From Hyaloperonospora brassicae (Eukaryota; Oomycota; Peronosporomycetes; Peronosporales; Peronosporaceae), in assembly GCA_947650285.1 (NCBI GenBank), contig CANTFL010001488.1, positions 186,001-250,000 on the forward strand: a stretch of DNA of 64,000 nucleotides. Reading direction: 5' to 3'. Each line of letters opens with the position of its first letter. Positions within the stretch are counted from its first letter, which is position 1. Position numbers and translations under genes: made by a program. This document shows positions 10,723 to 21,951 of the stretch, one piece after another. The notes beneath the pieces are model-generated. The model had not been told where the DNA came from and made no database searches. It saw nothing but the letters and a program-made list of their open reading frames with translations.

Positions 10723-11716
10723 CGCGCGGCCTGTGGACTGACGTGGAGCGACTTCGGTGGCGGGCGGTGAATTGGAAACTACTGCACGTCGTGGGCGACT
10801 CGAAGAGGTCTGCGATGCGATTGGCTAAAAAGGGATTTTCTGCGACGGGCATTGGCTCGAAGGCGGGTGAGGCGAGGCTGACGCGAGGCCGTCACGAAGG
10901 CGGTTTGGATATAAAACGTGCGCACATATTGTCTGCGCGGGTCACGTCGAGTCGACGGCCAGCGCGTCCGACGTGAACGTTTCACACCGATGTTGAAGTT
11001 TATGACAGCTCACGCAGTGCTGCAAGTGATGGCTACAGTTACACCTGATCTCTACAAGTGCTTCGACTCTATGTTGCCCATGGCAGATGTGGTAGTCATC
11101 TTTGTTTCTTCGAGCTTACCCTGCAACCCTACATGGCCGTCCCTGCAGCATTGCGGTACAGCACGGTACTGCTCGTAAGGCGGTAGCAGTGTTGCACCGG
11201 TAGCTGAACAAGTGGCGATCACAGTAGAGCGGCCTGTAAACGCGTCTTTGTCGCTGACGCTCTCTGTTCTACTTGCTCCCTTCAGATCACTACTTGACTG
11301 ACTTCAAGCTCGGGTTGCCGTGGATGTTTGTTTATCCATCCCGCATCCGCCTTTGCCTAGCACAATAGGGTCGGTGACCTATAAATGTGTACTTATGGAT
11401 AGAGAAATGCAATGGACTTAGCGTCACAAAAGGAGCTGACTCGCTCACGCCCCCTAAAATAAATCACGCGATATCGCTGTATTCATTTTAGTGCCCTCGC
11501 GTCACTAACGCCCTGTATCACTCGCGTCATCTGCCGCTCGACAAACGACATGCCCACCTACCTGCCCAACTGACTACCTGACTACCTGCCTACCTGCCCA
11601 ACTACCTGCCTCGTACCGAACAGCTATTACCCCGAGGACGAGCGCCGTCAGCGACGAGCGATAGCGCGTATCCGGACACCCGAAAGCGCTACGGCCTTCC
11701 GTCGTCTTGTAGTGTC
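10723..11716. other. Upstream region between divergent genes, no gene seen
   Basis: About 1 kb separates the isocitrate lyase and PH/VPS9 start codons and should carry both promoters. Short C-rich CTACCTGCC tandem units occur at about 11557-11610. No coding region is supported. Confidence 0.45.
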
Positions 11717-14581
11717 ATGGAGATGGGAAATCGCCGCCACAGCATTGAGGTCTTTCGACTGCGCCTGCGTGAGACAATGAACGAGGGCGACGACAGCGAC
11801 GGCGGCGTCGGTAGTACCGATGCACACAGCAGTGCGAGCCTTCCAGCGCATCAACAGATGTCGGGACAGCTGTCGAGTCAAGAGAATAATACATCCAGTA
11901 GACGGATGATGTACCCGATTGAAGAGGTTACGACGAAGAAGGAGACGAGAGAGCAGCAGGGGAGACAGGAAGAAGAAGAAGAAGACGAAGAAGCTGCTGG
12001 GAGGACAGAGAGGACTGTTGTGAGACGGTCAGTTCGGCCCGAAGTGTACATAGACGAGGACAGTGACGAGGACCGACTTGTGGCTGGAGAGCACCTTCCA
12101 ATTGATGACAGCAGTCGAGAAGAGGAGGACATTGACGGCCGTGAACTTCATGCGCGACGCAAACCTCCTTTTCTTACAGCTTCGTCCTCTTCGGGCGATG
12201 AAAGCAGCTCGAGGACATTGCGTTGCAGTCTTGATGCCGTCTATTGTCCGTCGTCTTTGGATACTCGAGAACCGCAAAGTACTGAAGCTGTCGCGCAACC
12301 CGATGAGAGTCTCGAGTCCTCGGAGACTGAGGAGCCGATCATGACGATTGAAGCTGAAAGTGCAGAAGCCACTGCGACGCAACAGTTGACGCGCTCGAAC
12401 TCGTCACTAACGGATCAGCCGAAGGACGTACTTCGCGAATCGAGATGTGTCGTGCTCGTGACGCGCCCGAGTCAGCGGTACGTGCAGCGTCTTTGTTTTT
12501 GTAGGGGCACGGACCCGAGGTCTTGATTTATGTGGACCGCTCTGACTTTGTGCAGGGATATTGAGATGTGGACCGAGCGTGCAACGAGTACGATGGTCAA
12601 GTCCACCGAAAGCAGTGCCCAATCGACGCCGACTAGCGCACAGGGTCGGCGATGGGTACTTGAGTACAAGCCCGTTGTCCGCCACTCTGGATGGCTCATT
12701 AAGCGTGGTCATGGTTTACGTAATTTCAAGCGCCGGCTGTTCTGTATTGTGGACAACGAGCTTATTTATCACGACACACACGACGCAACGGAAGTTCGTG
12801 GTCGTCTGGATCTCACGCGAAAGAGCACAGTGCAGTGCATGTTGCATAGCGGCTTCAAGTTTGTGCAAAGTGGCTACGGTATGGTTTTGTACGCTTTGGA
12901 TAACCACGACCGGGACGTGTGGATTCGAAAATTGCAGGAACACAATGTACAATTGCTGCCTGAGGGTGCCAAGACTGCAAGACTGCTGAAGCAGAACAGC
13001 GACAATGCAGACAAAGGCGGTCCTATCATTTTTTCTGGCTGGCTGCGCAAACGTGGTCGTATGGTAAAATCGACAAAGCGACGCTGGTTTGAGCTGTCGA
13101 ACGGCACGCTTTCGTACTTTGCTCACCCACAGGGTGGTTCCCGAAAGGGTTCTCTTGACGTCTCTCGCGCACGGGTATCGCCCGTTGACAGTATCAAGAC
13201 GGGGGAAAGACACAGCTTTCAGATTTGTACCGCTAGTCGAAACCTGTTCTTGCATGCTGATAGCCAAGAGGAACGGTCCATCTGGATAGCTGCTCTCGCC
13301 TCGGTAGGCGAAGGCAGTAGTACGAGTGTGACACAGGCTGGTGCGACGCCTCCAAAGTCCGATGCCAACGATTTTTCCAGGCCTATGAGCGTATCGGAGA
13401 TCGGCTGGGCGTGCAAATGCGGTGCTCTGGAGCAAGGTGGTGCAAGTATTGACGGGGCCTGTCGCCGTTGTATGTCCTCCTTCATTTCAAATACAGAAGA
13501 CGTGATGGTGGATGTGGCACGCGAAGTGCAGCTGCTGCTCGCATCTCCGTACTCCCCGGAGGGCTGCACATCCGCTGCTTTCTTGAAAGAGCACGCTGGT
13601 CGTCCAGTCCACAACACGACGGTGCGGGAGTTCATGATTGGACTTGCAGGCTATTTGATTCATACGCGCTTGAAAGAGCTGTTGATGCTTGCAGGTGTTG
13701 CACAGCGTGACAGCAGCTTGGATAGCGACTCTGACGAAGACGGAGTCAAGGCAAGCGTTGCATGCCCGCAGGACCCTGCAGTGGTCAATGAGACTACGAA
13801 TAACATCCAAACGATTGTTTACGAGCAGACTGAAGAACGTGTGTTATTCCCTCTGTACCGTGCGATCTTGACGAACGTGCACGCACAAACACGAGAGGAT
13901 GCAAAAGTGCTGAAGGGAAAGATCGAAATTCTGCGCGGCAAGTCGCAAGCATTCTTTGGCATCGGTCCGGACAGCGTGTCGTCTTCTCGATGGGTGTCGG
14001 CCTGTGCAAAGTTACGAGAAGTCGACAAGGTGAGTCTCCCGTACATGAAACGTGCGCAGCTGCTGGCGGCTTGCAAGGACATCTACGCGGTGTACCACAC
14101 CGAGCACCCTACTCAGCCGCCCATGAGTGCGGACGCCTTCATTCCCGCCTTCATCTACGTGCTCATTCACTCGCGTCTACGCGATCCCGTGGCGCTCAAA
14201 GAGCTGATCACGACCTTTGATTTGGGCAGTCAACATGGAGAGATTGCATACTTCGTGACGTGTCTGGAGATCGCACTAGAGTACATTCGGTCGCTCCTGA
14301 CCGCATGTACCGTGGTCTTGTCTTCAGCTCGCAAGCTCGGGATTGAGTTTTCCAAGCACGTGGAAGCCGACGTGGTGATCGTCCATCGGCTGCTCCCGGG
14401 TGAACAGGCGGAGCAGAGCGGCGTGATCAATGTTGGCGATGTGCTTGTCGCTGTGAACGGATTACCAGTGTACGAGATGGAGCTTGCAGAAGTGGCCAAA
14501 CTCTGGCGTGGCATCGACGGCGAGGCCGAGTTCTGTTTCCTGCCCATGGACGAGTACCTGAGGAAGTACGGCCTGTCCTAA
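11717..14581 (+). CDS. PH-PH-VPS9-PDZ protein, putative Rab5-family GEF
   Basis: Two exons (11717-12477 and 12556-14581) join across a 78-bp GTACGT...GTGCAG intron that splits an Arg codon, giving 928 residues. The first ~280 are acidic and Ser-rich. Two PH domains follow, ~297-385 (SGWLIKRG...WIRKL) and ~412-503 (SGWLRKRG...WIAAL). Then come a CxC...CxxC zinc-ribbon-like motif (Cys 540, 542, 556, 559), a VPS9 domain at ~685-835 (SADAFIPAFIYVLIHSRL) and a PDZ-like C-terminus at ~845-918. VPS9 domains activate Rab5-type GTPases on early endosomes, and PH domains bind phosphoinositides; I infer an endosomal GEF. I do not know this exact domain order outside oomycetes. Confidence 0.88.
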
Positions 14582-15523
14582 GTACATGGCTCCTATTTCG
14601 AGACTGCTGTGCTGAGGCTTCAAGTGGGTGACGGTGTTTCCTGCTGCCCGTGCACTTGTGACGACGGATCTTTTGTAGCTGAGACATTGGCGATGTAACC
14701 TGAAAACGCTATTTCGAGAGCCAGAGCGGTCTCAATTGTACACCCGATGGGCAAAACGGCACCGCGTACGTGTTAACAGCGCTACGTTTTGTCAGCCGGT
14801 GCCTTTGCACAATCGTCGAGCGGTTTCCTACCCCACCCGCCGGTGGTCGCCAGCCACCTGCGGACGAAATAAGTGAGAAATACACTTAGTGCACGTCGGA
14901 TGGAGCCCAAAACAGCTTTTTGTGCTACAATTTGACGAACACACGCGCTGTTCACCCGCGGCGCCTTTCCCTCCATAGTGAAAGCCAATCGTCGTCCAAG
15001 TCGTCGAACCAAATCGTCGAGTCAACGTCCAGTCAGTCAGCTGGTGCACGTGCAGGAAGTCCCACTTGACACATGCCACAAGTTCCCACCGGATGGCCGA
15101 CGATCGATCGATTGATCGAGTGATTGATTGATTGACGACGACGACGACCTGCTGGGAGGACGAGGGGAAGAGGTCGCCCTGACGACCAAACGGACTCGAC
15201 GGTGCGTTCGTGGGATGGCAACTAACTACTTACCGTTTGCGCATGTAGAGCGCCGGAATTGCAGCCAGAAGCACCAGGTGGGGGGACCGCTCGATCTCTT
15301 CGAACATAATGACCAGACGACCGCAACTCGACTGGGAGGCAGTCGGTCGCTCCTTTACGATCGCCCACGTACGTACGTACGCCCCGTCTCGGCCCCGTGT
15401 AGCAGCTCCACGTTGAACACACTCGCGCCACCCCATCGCACCCGTTGACTCACCCCCCACTGCATTCTTGAAAACGGTTCGTGACCCACAGCGCCGACGT
15501 TGTCGTCGCCGTCGCCAGTCGAA
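14582..15523. other. Intergenic region, no gene seen
   Basis: This holds the VPS9 gene 3' UTR and the presumed promoter of the C2-like gene. A GATC/GATT plus GAC repeat tract lies at 15098-15150. The open frames are short and unsupported. Confidence 0.45.
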
Positions 15524-16804
15524 ATGTCCACCAGTCCAAGTGAGTTCCAGCGCGTCAAGAGCCTCTGGCAGACGCGCGTGGGGCGCGAAGCCCCTCGTCC
15601 TCCTGCCCCAGAGGCCTCGAGAGTGCTCGACCACAACGTCAAGCCGTCGGCCCCTCTGACGCCTGTGCCGACTGCCGACAGCCCCACCTGCAGGATGGAC
15701 ACTAACGGCCGAGCAGACCCGACGACGCTCGACGAGGCGACGTCCGTGTCGCCTCAGTCCACGTCGTCGACGTTCTCGTCGTCGTCGTCTTCTTCTTCAT
15801 CGACAGAGTCGCCGCCGTTGTCCCCCGTCAAGTCGTCGGCTAAGTCCGTCGCGTCCATGTTCCGGACGTTTTCCGACGCCTGTGTCTTCTCGAGCATCAA
15901 AAGCAGACGATTGACTACTGCCACAGCTGCTGGTGCACCGGCATCGGCCCCTCTGTCGTCTGCTGCGCCGTCGACGTTTCGCTCGTTTGCACCGCCACTG
16001 CCGATCACGTGGAGAGGCTCTCGCTCCGTCTCGGACTGTGCAGTGCCGTCAACGCGGTCGACGTTCCCGTTCGTGTCGGTGACTGCTGCTGCCGCGCCGT
16101 CGCTCCTCCCGCGAGAAGCTGCCGAGAACGCCATCAACAACGTGCACAGCGTCAGCTCCCGGGGCCGACCAGCAGCAGCCGCTGGTGCCAGTGCCAGTGC
16201 CATTTTCCGCGGCAGTCCCTACGGCGAAGTCGTTCTGGTCGACATTCTGGACGCGCGTGGCCTTCAAGTCGACCTGCCGTTCGTCTTGACGATGCAGCTC
16301 AGTCAACTGAGCCGCACGACACAATCGAAGAGCGGTCGGGACCACTGCAGCAGTGTCCATGAGCGCTTTGTCTTTTGGCTGCCGTCGTCGCCAGCGAACG
16401 ACCAGCGCACGTTGGACGTCTTTGTGCACAGCGGCGACGGCCGCGACCTCGGGGAAGTGCACTTGAGCCTCGCAATGCCTCTGAACGAGACGTTCACCGA
16501 CTCGTACCCGCTCGTGAGCCGATGTGATGGCCTGAAACACGGCTCGGTGCAAGTGGCCATGCGCCGACTCGTGCTGACGTCGTCGCCGATGCTCGAGACG
16601 GCTCAGAAATTGAGTGCTCGAGACGGCTGTCTGAGCTTTAGCGAGCGCAATAACTGCGGCGAGTCGGTGCCAGAGCTCTGGCTGTGCTTCCCCGGGACCG
16701 GACCTGAAGGTTTGTCGACTGGTTCGCCCAAGAACGACGACATTAGCAGCAAATTCGGTCGACTCATTGGCTTCCAAGATGCTGCCCAGCGAGACGTCTT
16801 TTAG
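15524..16804 (+). CDS. C2-like domain protein of unknown function
   Basis: The first ATG in frame is at 15524, giving 426 residues. The N-terminus carries a compact EFQRVKSLWQTRVG motif followed by Ser/Pro/Thr-rich disorder. Residues ~234-342 look like a C2 fold: GEVVLVDILDARGL, a Leu/Phe-rich core, then LDVFVHSGDGRDLGEVHLSL. The acidic Ca2+-binding loops are not obvious, so Ca2+-independent membrane or protein binding is more likely than classic Ca2+ sensing. The C-terminus has no known motif. Strong compositional bias and a clean stop support it as a gene; its function is unknown. Confidence 0.7.
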   Translation: MSTSPSEFQRVKSLWQTRVGREAPRPPAPEASRVLDHNVKPSAPLTPVPTADSPTCRMDTNGRADPTTLDEATSVSPQSTSSTFSSSSSSSSSTESPPLSPVKSSAKSVASMFRTFSDACVFSSIKSRRLTTATAAGAPASAPLSSAAPSTFRSFAPPLPITWRGSRSVSDCAVPSTRSTFPFVSVTAAAAPSLLPREAAENAINNVHSVSSRGRPAAAAGASASAIFRGSPYGEVVLVDILDARGLQVDLPFVLTMQLSQLSRTTQSKSGRDHCSSVHERFVFWLPSSPANDQRTLDVFVHSGDGRDLGEVHLSLAMPLNETFTDSYPLVSRCDGLKHGSVQVAMRRLVLTSSPMLETAQKLSARDGCLSFSERNNCGESVPELWLCFPGTGPEGLSTGSPKNDDISSKFGRLIGFQDAAQRDVF

Positions 16805-16855
16805 ACGCTGTTGCAACTGCACTTGACGGGCTGAGCCCAGTTCAAGTCGACTATT

Positions 16856-16910
16856 GAAGAGCTCCAGCCGAAGAGCTCCAGCCGAAGAGCTACAGTCGAA
16901 GAGCTCCAGC
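16856..16910. repeat. 14-bp tandem repeat (GAAGAGCTCCAGCC)
   Basis: Four near-identical 14-bp units lie just after the C2-like gene stop, in its presumed 3' UTR. One unit differs by a few bases. Confidence 0.85.
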
Positions 16911-17000
16911 AATGCATCCTATGGCACAACAGGATACCGAATTTTAAACGCGCTCGAGCTCTCTCCATTGAGGAAGTCAAGAGCCGCAAGATCACGTACA

Positions 17001-17041
17001 ACCACAACCAACCAACCCAACCACAACCAACCAACCCAACC
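17001..17041. repeat. 19-bp tandem repeat (ACCACAACCAACCAACCCA)
   Basis: Two complete units and the start of a third form a G-free tract between the convergent C2-like and IMP dehydrogenase genes. Confidence 0.85.
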
Positions 17042-17239
17042 TAATGCATGACTGACTGAATCAAACGTCTATGTCTTGTCCTCATTATTATGCAGTTTTC
17101 GGCGCGCCGTCTTCATGAGGACGCCATGCTCAGTGACTGCACTATATACTGTCGATAGGAACAGCCCATGCAACGAACGTGTTGCTCGGCTCTACGTCGT
17201 CGCTCGTTGGCACACACACCTCTTCTGGCCGTGCGTTGC

Positions 17240-18784
17240 TCAGTACAGACGCTTCTCATACGTATGCAGCGAGTGCACGTTCCCCTCCCGCTGCGCTGCT
17301 GGCGTGCGCAACTCAAAGCGCAGCTCCCCACTGTACAGCGCATTGTGCATTGCACTCAGATTGGCTTGCCCCAGGTCCTGCAGGCCGTGCTTGATCCCCT
17401 GCTGCAGGTACGGCACGTACTTCATGAGCGAGCCCTTGTCCACGACCGAGCCACTCACGCCTTGCGCGACTTTGACCGTCGCGTGGGTCGCAAAGTAGCG
17501 CTTCGACGAGCCCTGCATCATGGCTTCCACCGAGCCCATGCCGCGGTACTTCTTAAGACGGACCCCGTCCTGGAAAAAGTACTGGCCAGGGGACTCTTCG
17601 GTCCCTGCAAAGAGTGAGCCGCACATGACAGCCGAAGCCCCGACGGCCAGTGCTTTGACAATGTGCCCCGAGCTCGCAATCCCGCCATCGGCAATGACCG
17701 GTACGCCGAATTGACGGGCGTAGCGAGCCGTGTTGTACACGGCACTGGCTTGCGCGCGGCCGACGGCACACACCTCTTGCGTCGTGCAGATCGAGCCAAC
17801 GCCCATGCCGACCTTGAGTCCGTCCGCCCCGGCGTCAATCAGACGCTTGCACTGCAAGCGGGTCACGACGTTGCCGCCAATGACGTCAATGTCCGGGTAC
17901 GTGGCCTTGATCCACTTGATCAAGTCCACTTGGAACGTCGAGTCGCCCTGCGACGAGTCAATCACAATGAGGTTCACACCGGCTTTGACCAGCGCCGTAC
18001 AGCGCTCGCGGTCGTTGGGACGCGTGCCAATAGCAGCGCCCACCAGCAACTGCTTGTTCGCATCCTTGGACGCGTGTGGAAAGTCGCGGTTCTTCACGAG
18101 ATCGCGGCGCGAAATGAGCGAGACGAACTCCCCGTTGGCATTGACAATGGGCAGTTTGCCCTTCTTGCTCTCGCGCAAGATGCGGTTCGCTTCCTTGAGC
18201 GACACACCTTCGGGCGCTGTCACGAGGTCCCTCGACATGACTTCCCGGAGTTTTGTCTGCCGGTCTTCGACAAAGTCAATGTCGCGATTGCTCACAATGC
18301 CAACGAGGACACTGCCAACGGTCCCCTTCTCGGTAATGGGAATGCCGGCAAAGCCAAACTCGGCCTTGATGCGGTCCACGTCCGCGAGCGTGTCTTCGGG
18401 CGAGAGGCACTTGGGGTCACTGATAAAGCCGTTCTTGAACTTCTTGACCAGGCGCACCTCCTTCACTTGCTCGTCGACTGTCATGTTGTAGTGGATGATG
18501 CCAATGCCGCCGTGCAGCGCCATGCCAATGGCCATCGCGTGCTCCGTGACAGTGTCCATGGGCGACGACACGAGCGGCAGGTGCAGCGACAGGCGGCGCG
18601 ACACTTTGGTCTCGAGCTGCACCGCGTCGACGCCAAAGTCAATGTGGCCGGGCATGAGGATCAGGTCGTCGTACGTGTAGGCCTGGCCCTGGTTCTTGTC
18701 GACAAAGATCGAGGCGGCGGTGTGACCGTCGAGGAGCTCAGCGTCGAGGACAGCAGCAGCGGCGGTGGACGACGACGACGACAT
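17240..18784 (-). CDS. IMPDH: Inosine-5'-monophosphate dehydrogenase
   Basis: Catalyses the NAD-dependent oxidation of IMP to XMP, the committed step of guanine nucleotide synthesis. From the ATG at 18784 it is 514 residues, the standard eukaryotic length. The frame is open further upstream, but without conserved sequence, so this start is preferred. The N-terminal barrel half has [15 protein letters not shown] domains span ~112-232. The catalytic loop [12 protein letters not shown] has the nucleophile Cys at ~333. DSSQGDS and GGNVVTR mark the substrate site, and the end YEKRLY is a conserved tail. An oomycete initiator-like element lies ~95 bp upstream. A long antisense open frame across it is a shadow. 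Confidence 0.98.
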   Translation of the reverse strand: MSSSSSTAAAAVLDAELLDGHTAASIFVDKNQGQAYTYDDLILMPGHIDFGVDAVQLETKVSRRLSLHLPLVSSPMDTVTEHAMAIGMALHGGIGIIHYNMTVDEQVKEVRLVKKFKNGFISDPKCLSPEDTLADVDRIKAEFGFAGIPITEKGTVGSVLVGIVSNRDIDFVEDRQTKLREVMSRDLVTAPEGVSLKEANRILRESKKGKLPIVNANGEFVSLISRRDLVKNRDFPHASKDANKQLLVGAAIGTRPNDRERCTALVKAGVNLIVIDSSQGDSTFQVDLIKWIKATYPDIDVIGGNVVTRLQCKRLIDAGADGLKVGMGVGSICTTQEVCAVGRAQASAVYNTARYARQFGVPVIADGGIASSGHIVKALAVGASAVMCGSLFAGTEESPGQYFFQDGVRLKKYRGMGSVEAMMQGSSKRYFATHATVKVAQGVSGSVVDKGSLMKYVPYLQQGIKHGLQDLGQANLSAMHNALYSGELRFELRTPAAQREGNVHSLHTYEKRLY

Positions 18785-18877
18785 GGAGGGAGACAGTCTG
18801 TGTGCGTGGGCGTGTGCGTGAGTGGAAGGGCACGTGCGAGTGGGCGGGTGAGGAGAGCGACGGCAGGAGGACAGCGC

Positions 18878-18893
18878 GAATGCCCAAGTGAGC
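18878..18893 (-). promoter_or_regulatory. Oomycete initiator-like element of IMPDH
   Basis: On the minus strand the sequence reads GCTCACTTGGGCATTC. It resembles the oomycete initiator plus flanking element (GCTCATTYYNCAWTTT, as I recall it). It lies about 95 bp before the IMPDH ATG, a suitable distance for a transcription start. Confidence 0.5.
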
Positions 18894-21800
18894 AGCTCCA
18901 GGCGCTGTGGCGGCCGAGGCCAACGGTTTTTGGGTACACGGATCGACCAATGAGAGACGGTCCGAGTCGGAAATGGGTCTTTTCGTCGGTCGGTCGGTCG
19001 ATTTAGGACCACGAGAGCTGCAGATGTGTGCTTGAGCATAGGGTCTGGTCGAATTTGGGCTTGATCAGAGTTCTGACTTGCTTGGTACTTACGCTTTCCT
19101 TTGTATGAACAGTCATGCACTTGTACCTGCGAGGAAGTCTGACGAGTAGAGAAAATGGGAGGCAAAGCCATCACGTGATAACTTGCAGCTCGATACACGT
19201 GCAATATCAGGCCGCCATATCCAAAGTTGGGGAATTCCGGCGTAATGTGTCGCTTTGTCTGCACGAGCGCCGTTAGAATCTGCACGGCAAGAACGCATTA
19301 TCATTGCGACTACACTGTCTTGGCTCAAATACATGTGCGTACTTCACCAACAGTAGAAAAATACACAGCATCATCAACAGCAATTGCTTTTTCTAGACCC
19401 CACACCTACTTGGATTTCGGTCCGCTAAAGATTGCAGAATTGCACTCGCTTGCTGATCGATATTTGTTCAGGGGTCTTGAACCGATGATGTGGCAGTTTC
19501 CGCGATGCTTGAATCGTTGGCCCGGTTGATATGCGTTTATGTCATCCTTCGAGAGCCGATAAGCCCTGAGCCTGGGCAGTTTACCCAGCGTTTGAATACT
19601 TACGACTCTACGGAGATAGTGCAGAGCATGGAGCTATTTGCATACCCAATATTTGTCAGCTCAATAGCAGGTTCTCACATTGCGGTCGTATCGGTCGCAC
19701 AATGGAGGATATCCCTGCAGTAGTCAATTGTATCTGTTCTCTCTACGTGTTCGTTCCATCGTTCGCTGCTTTGTCTGCCCATTTGGTGCATACAATAGCA
19801 GTAGCCAAAACGTATATCTTCAGTCCTAGATACGGTGTTGCCACTACGAGGCAGTCGCCCATGTCGCCTAACGACAACGATTACAGCAGCTGGATACGTT
19901 GCTATAAGCGAAGCATTCTCGTCGCGAATCATACCAATCTGTCGTGAATTATACCGTGTTTGAAATAGATCTCCCGAGATTCGATAATGGCTACGTGAAG
20001 CGTTTTGCAACACTCATTTAGACGTACCCACATCTTCCCTGATCACGAGATCACGGAGCATGGCCAATCAAATATGTGTGAGTTGCAGCTCGTTGAATAT
20101 CTCGCAATGCACGACTACATTTGGTGGTCAGCATGGATACGCTGACACTACGCTCGACGTTCTGGTTTTCTTGAAGAGCTCTTGGATGTATTCTGGGAAC
20201 GTTAGAGTCTTGCGGATATAGCTGCACAACAAGATTACGATGTTCCACGTTGAGCTCCCTTTTAGTGCTATATGCGTGAAGCCTCGTCCATGTGCCGAGG
20301 CATTCGGTATGCTCATAGTATTAGCTGCTCACATGTCCACGACAAATAAAATCTCGACGACCCATAACGAACAAATTCGAGCGCCAACATCATGAGAGTG
20401 GGCAAATCAATGGCAAGAGTGCAAGCGATACAGCAGCGCCGGAACTCACCGTGAACCTCTACCATAGTCGTTCATTTCCTGATGACGTAACAATGTGCTG
20501 GTACCACGATGACTTGAAGATTGAACGATTGCCGTGCGTGATCATATTGATGCGTGACGGTAAGGTGTCATTGATTGAACGTGCTTGCGTCACGCAAATA
20601 AAGTGCGGGTCGCTGTGTGTGTGTGTGCATTTACCAAAAGTAAAAATTGAACTTTCCGATCGACGGCCGTAAAGCTTTGACGCATCGAACAGTATGACTA
20701 TATAGCTGTTGCTTGTCCATCCCGTCAAGCGAACAATGAGTCGCCATAACGGCATCCACGACTGGTTTAGTGGAATGAAACGCGATACTTTGCGGTCTCA
20801 TTGCGCTTGCGTGGTGTAACGAGAAGTAATGCCATCACGTTCGTCGCCATCGATTGATCGCTAAGATCACGGTGACCCATGTCAATGTCACTAAAGCTTC
20901 CACAGTGAGCTGACCCATCGTGTCCATCTCTTTGTCTTCGCGCGCTCGCAAGTGCGAATGCCTTTGGTCAGCGGGCAAGCCATCCGACTCGTCCGATAGA
21001 CCGAATATCTCATAGCGCTCCGTATCAGACATATTGGTACGGTAGGTCTTGGCAGAAGCCGTCTTTGCAGTTGCTTAGTAGTTGGGTACCATCCGACTCG
21101 CCTGAAGAGATGAGCTCCGCCTCGAAGCCATCCTCTCCACATAATGCGTCACCATGTGGGCTTGCATCGATAGACGCTGTAGGTTGATTTTGTCTGCAGC
21201 AGACTACTGAATGTCTGCTGCTCGAGCCATAAAGGACTCAATGGCTGCTACGCAAAGTTTTGCAAATGTGCTCTGTGCAGCATTCACTATGCGCTGCATG
21301 GACCTGTCCATTAATGCGTTAAGACATTTGGGTTGGGGTGGACTCGAATAAAACACACACGATGTGACTCGTCGGGGGCACATTGTTGTGCTTTAGAACA
21401 TTAATAATTGATGTCTTCAAATGTTACCTCAGTCATTATGAGGGCAACAGGTGTCACCCGTGGGATACGTGAGGCAACTGCTAGAACACTCTAGCGGACA
21501 ATGAGATGGTGACTAAAGGATTCTGTAACGTGCTCGGACTTGTGGACTTTGTGTTTGCTGGTCATTGTGCGAAAAAGGTGCTCGATCAGTCTTCGAAGAT
21601 GAAGCGGACGTCGATGCGAGATAGACGAGCACGTTTCTGAATCCGGACCCGCGTCGAATCGTCAGCTGCCCTGCAAATTCCATTTTGCGAAGATAATGTT
21701 ACACAAACAGAGGGCACACACGATTGGGTTGTGATGCTACATTCCCACGAACTCGTTACCAAAATGGTCGTAGTAGACGGCCTCAAGTTGCAACGAGAGG

Positions 21801-21951
21801 ACTGGCAGCACAGACAATGGCCGTCAAGAACTCCGATCAATCTATTGAGTCAATCATTCTACCTTGTACGGGAAAAGCGACGTGAAATTGAAGCCGTCCA
21901 ACAGCTCAATCTGCTTCATGACCATGTTCCACTTCCTATAGCTGAGTCCAT
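18894..21951. other. Gene-poor stretch, nothing identified
   Basis: About 3 kb with no recognisable gene. Short open frames near 20459-20755 and 20835-21142 have no domain. The right end should contain the 3' UTR of the kinase gene. Decayed transposon sequence is possible but I could not identify any. Confidence 0.4.

Noticed and set aside
17663..19006. 447-codon plus-strand frame across IMPDH
   Set aside because: Lies on the antisense of a highly conserved gene with no similarity of its own; due to codon bias.
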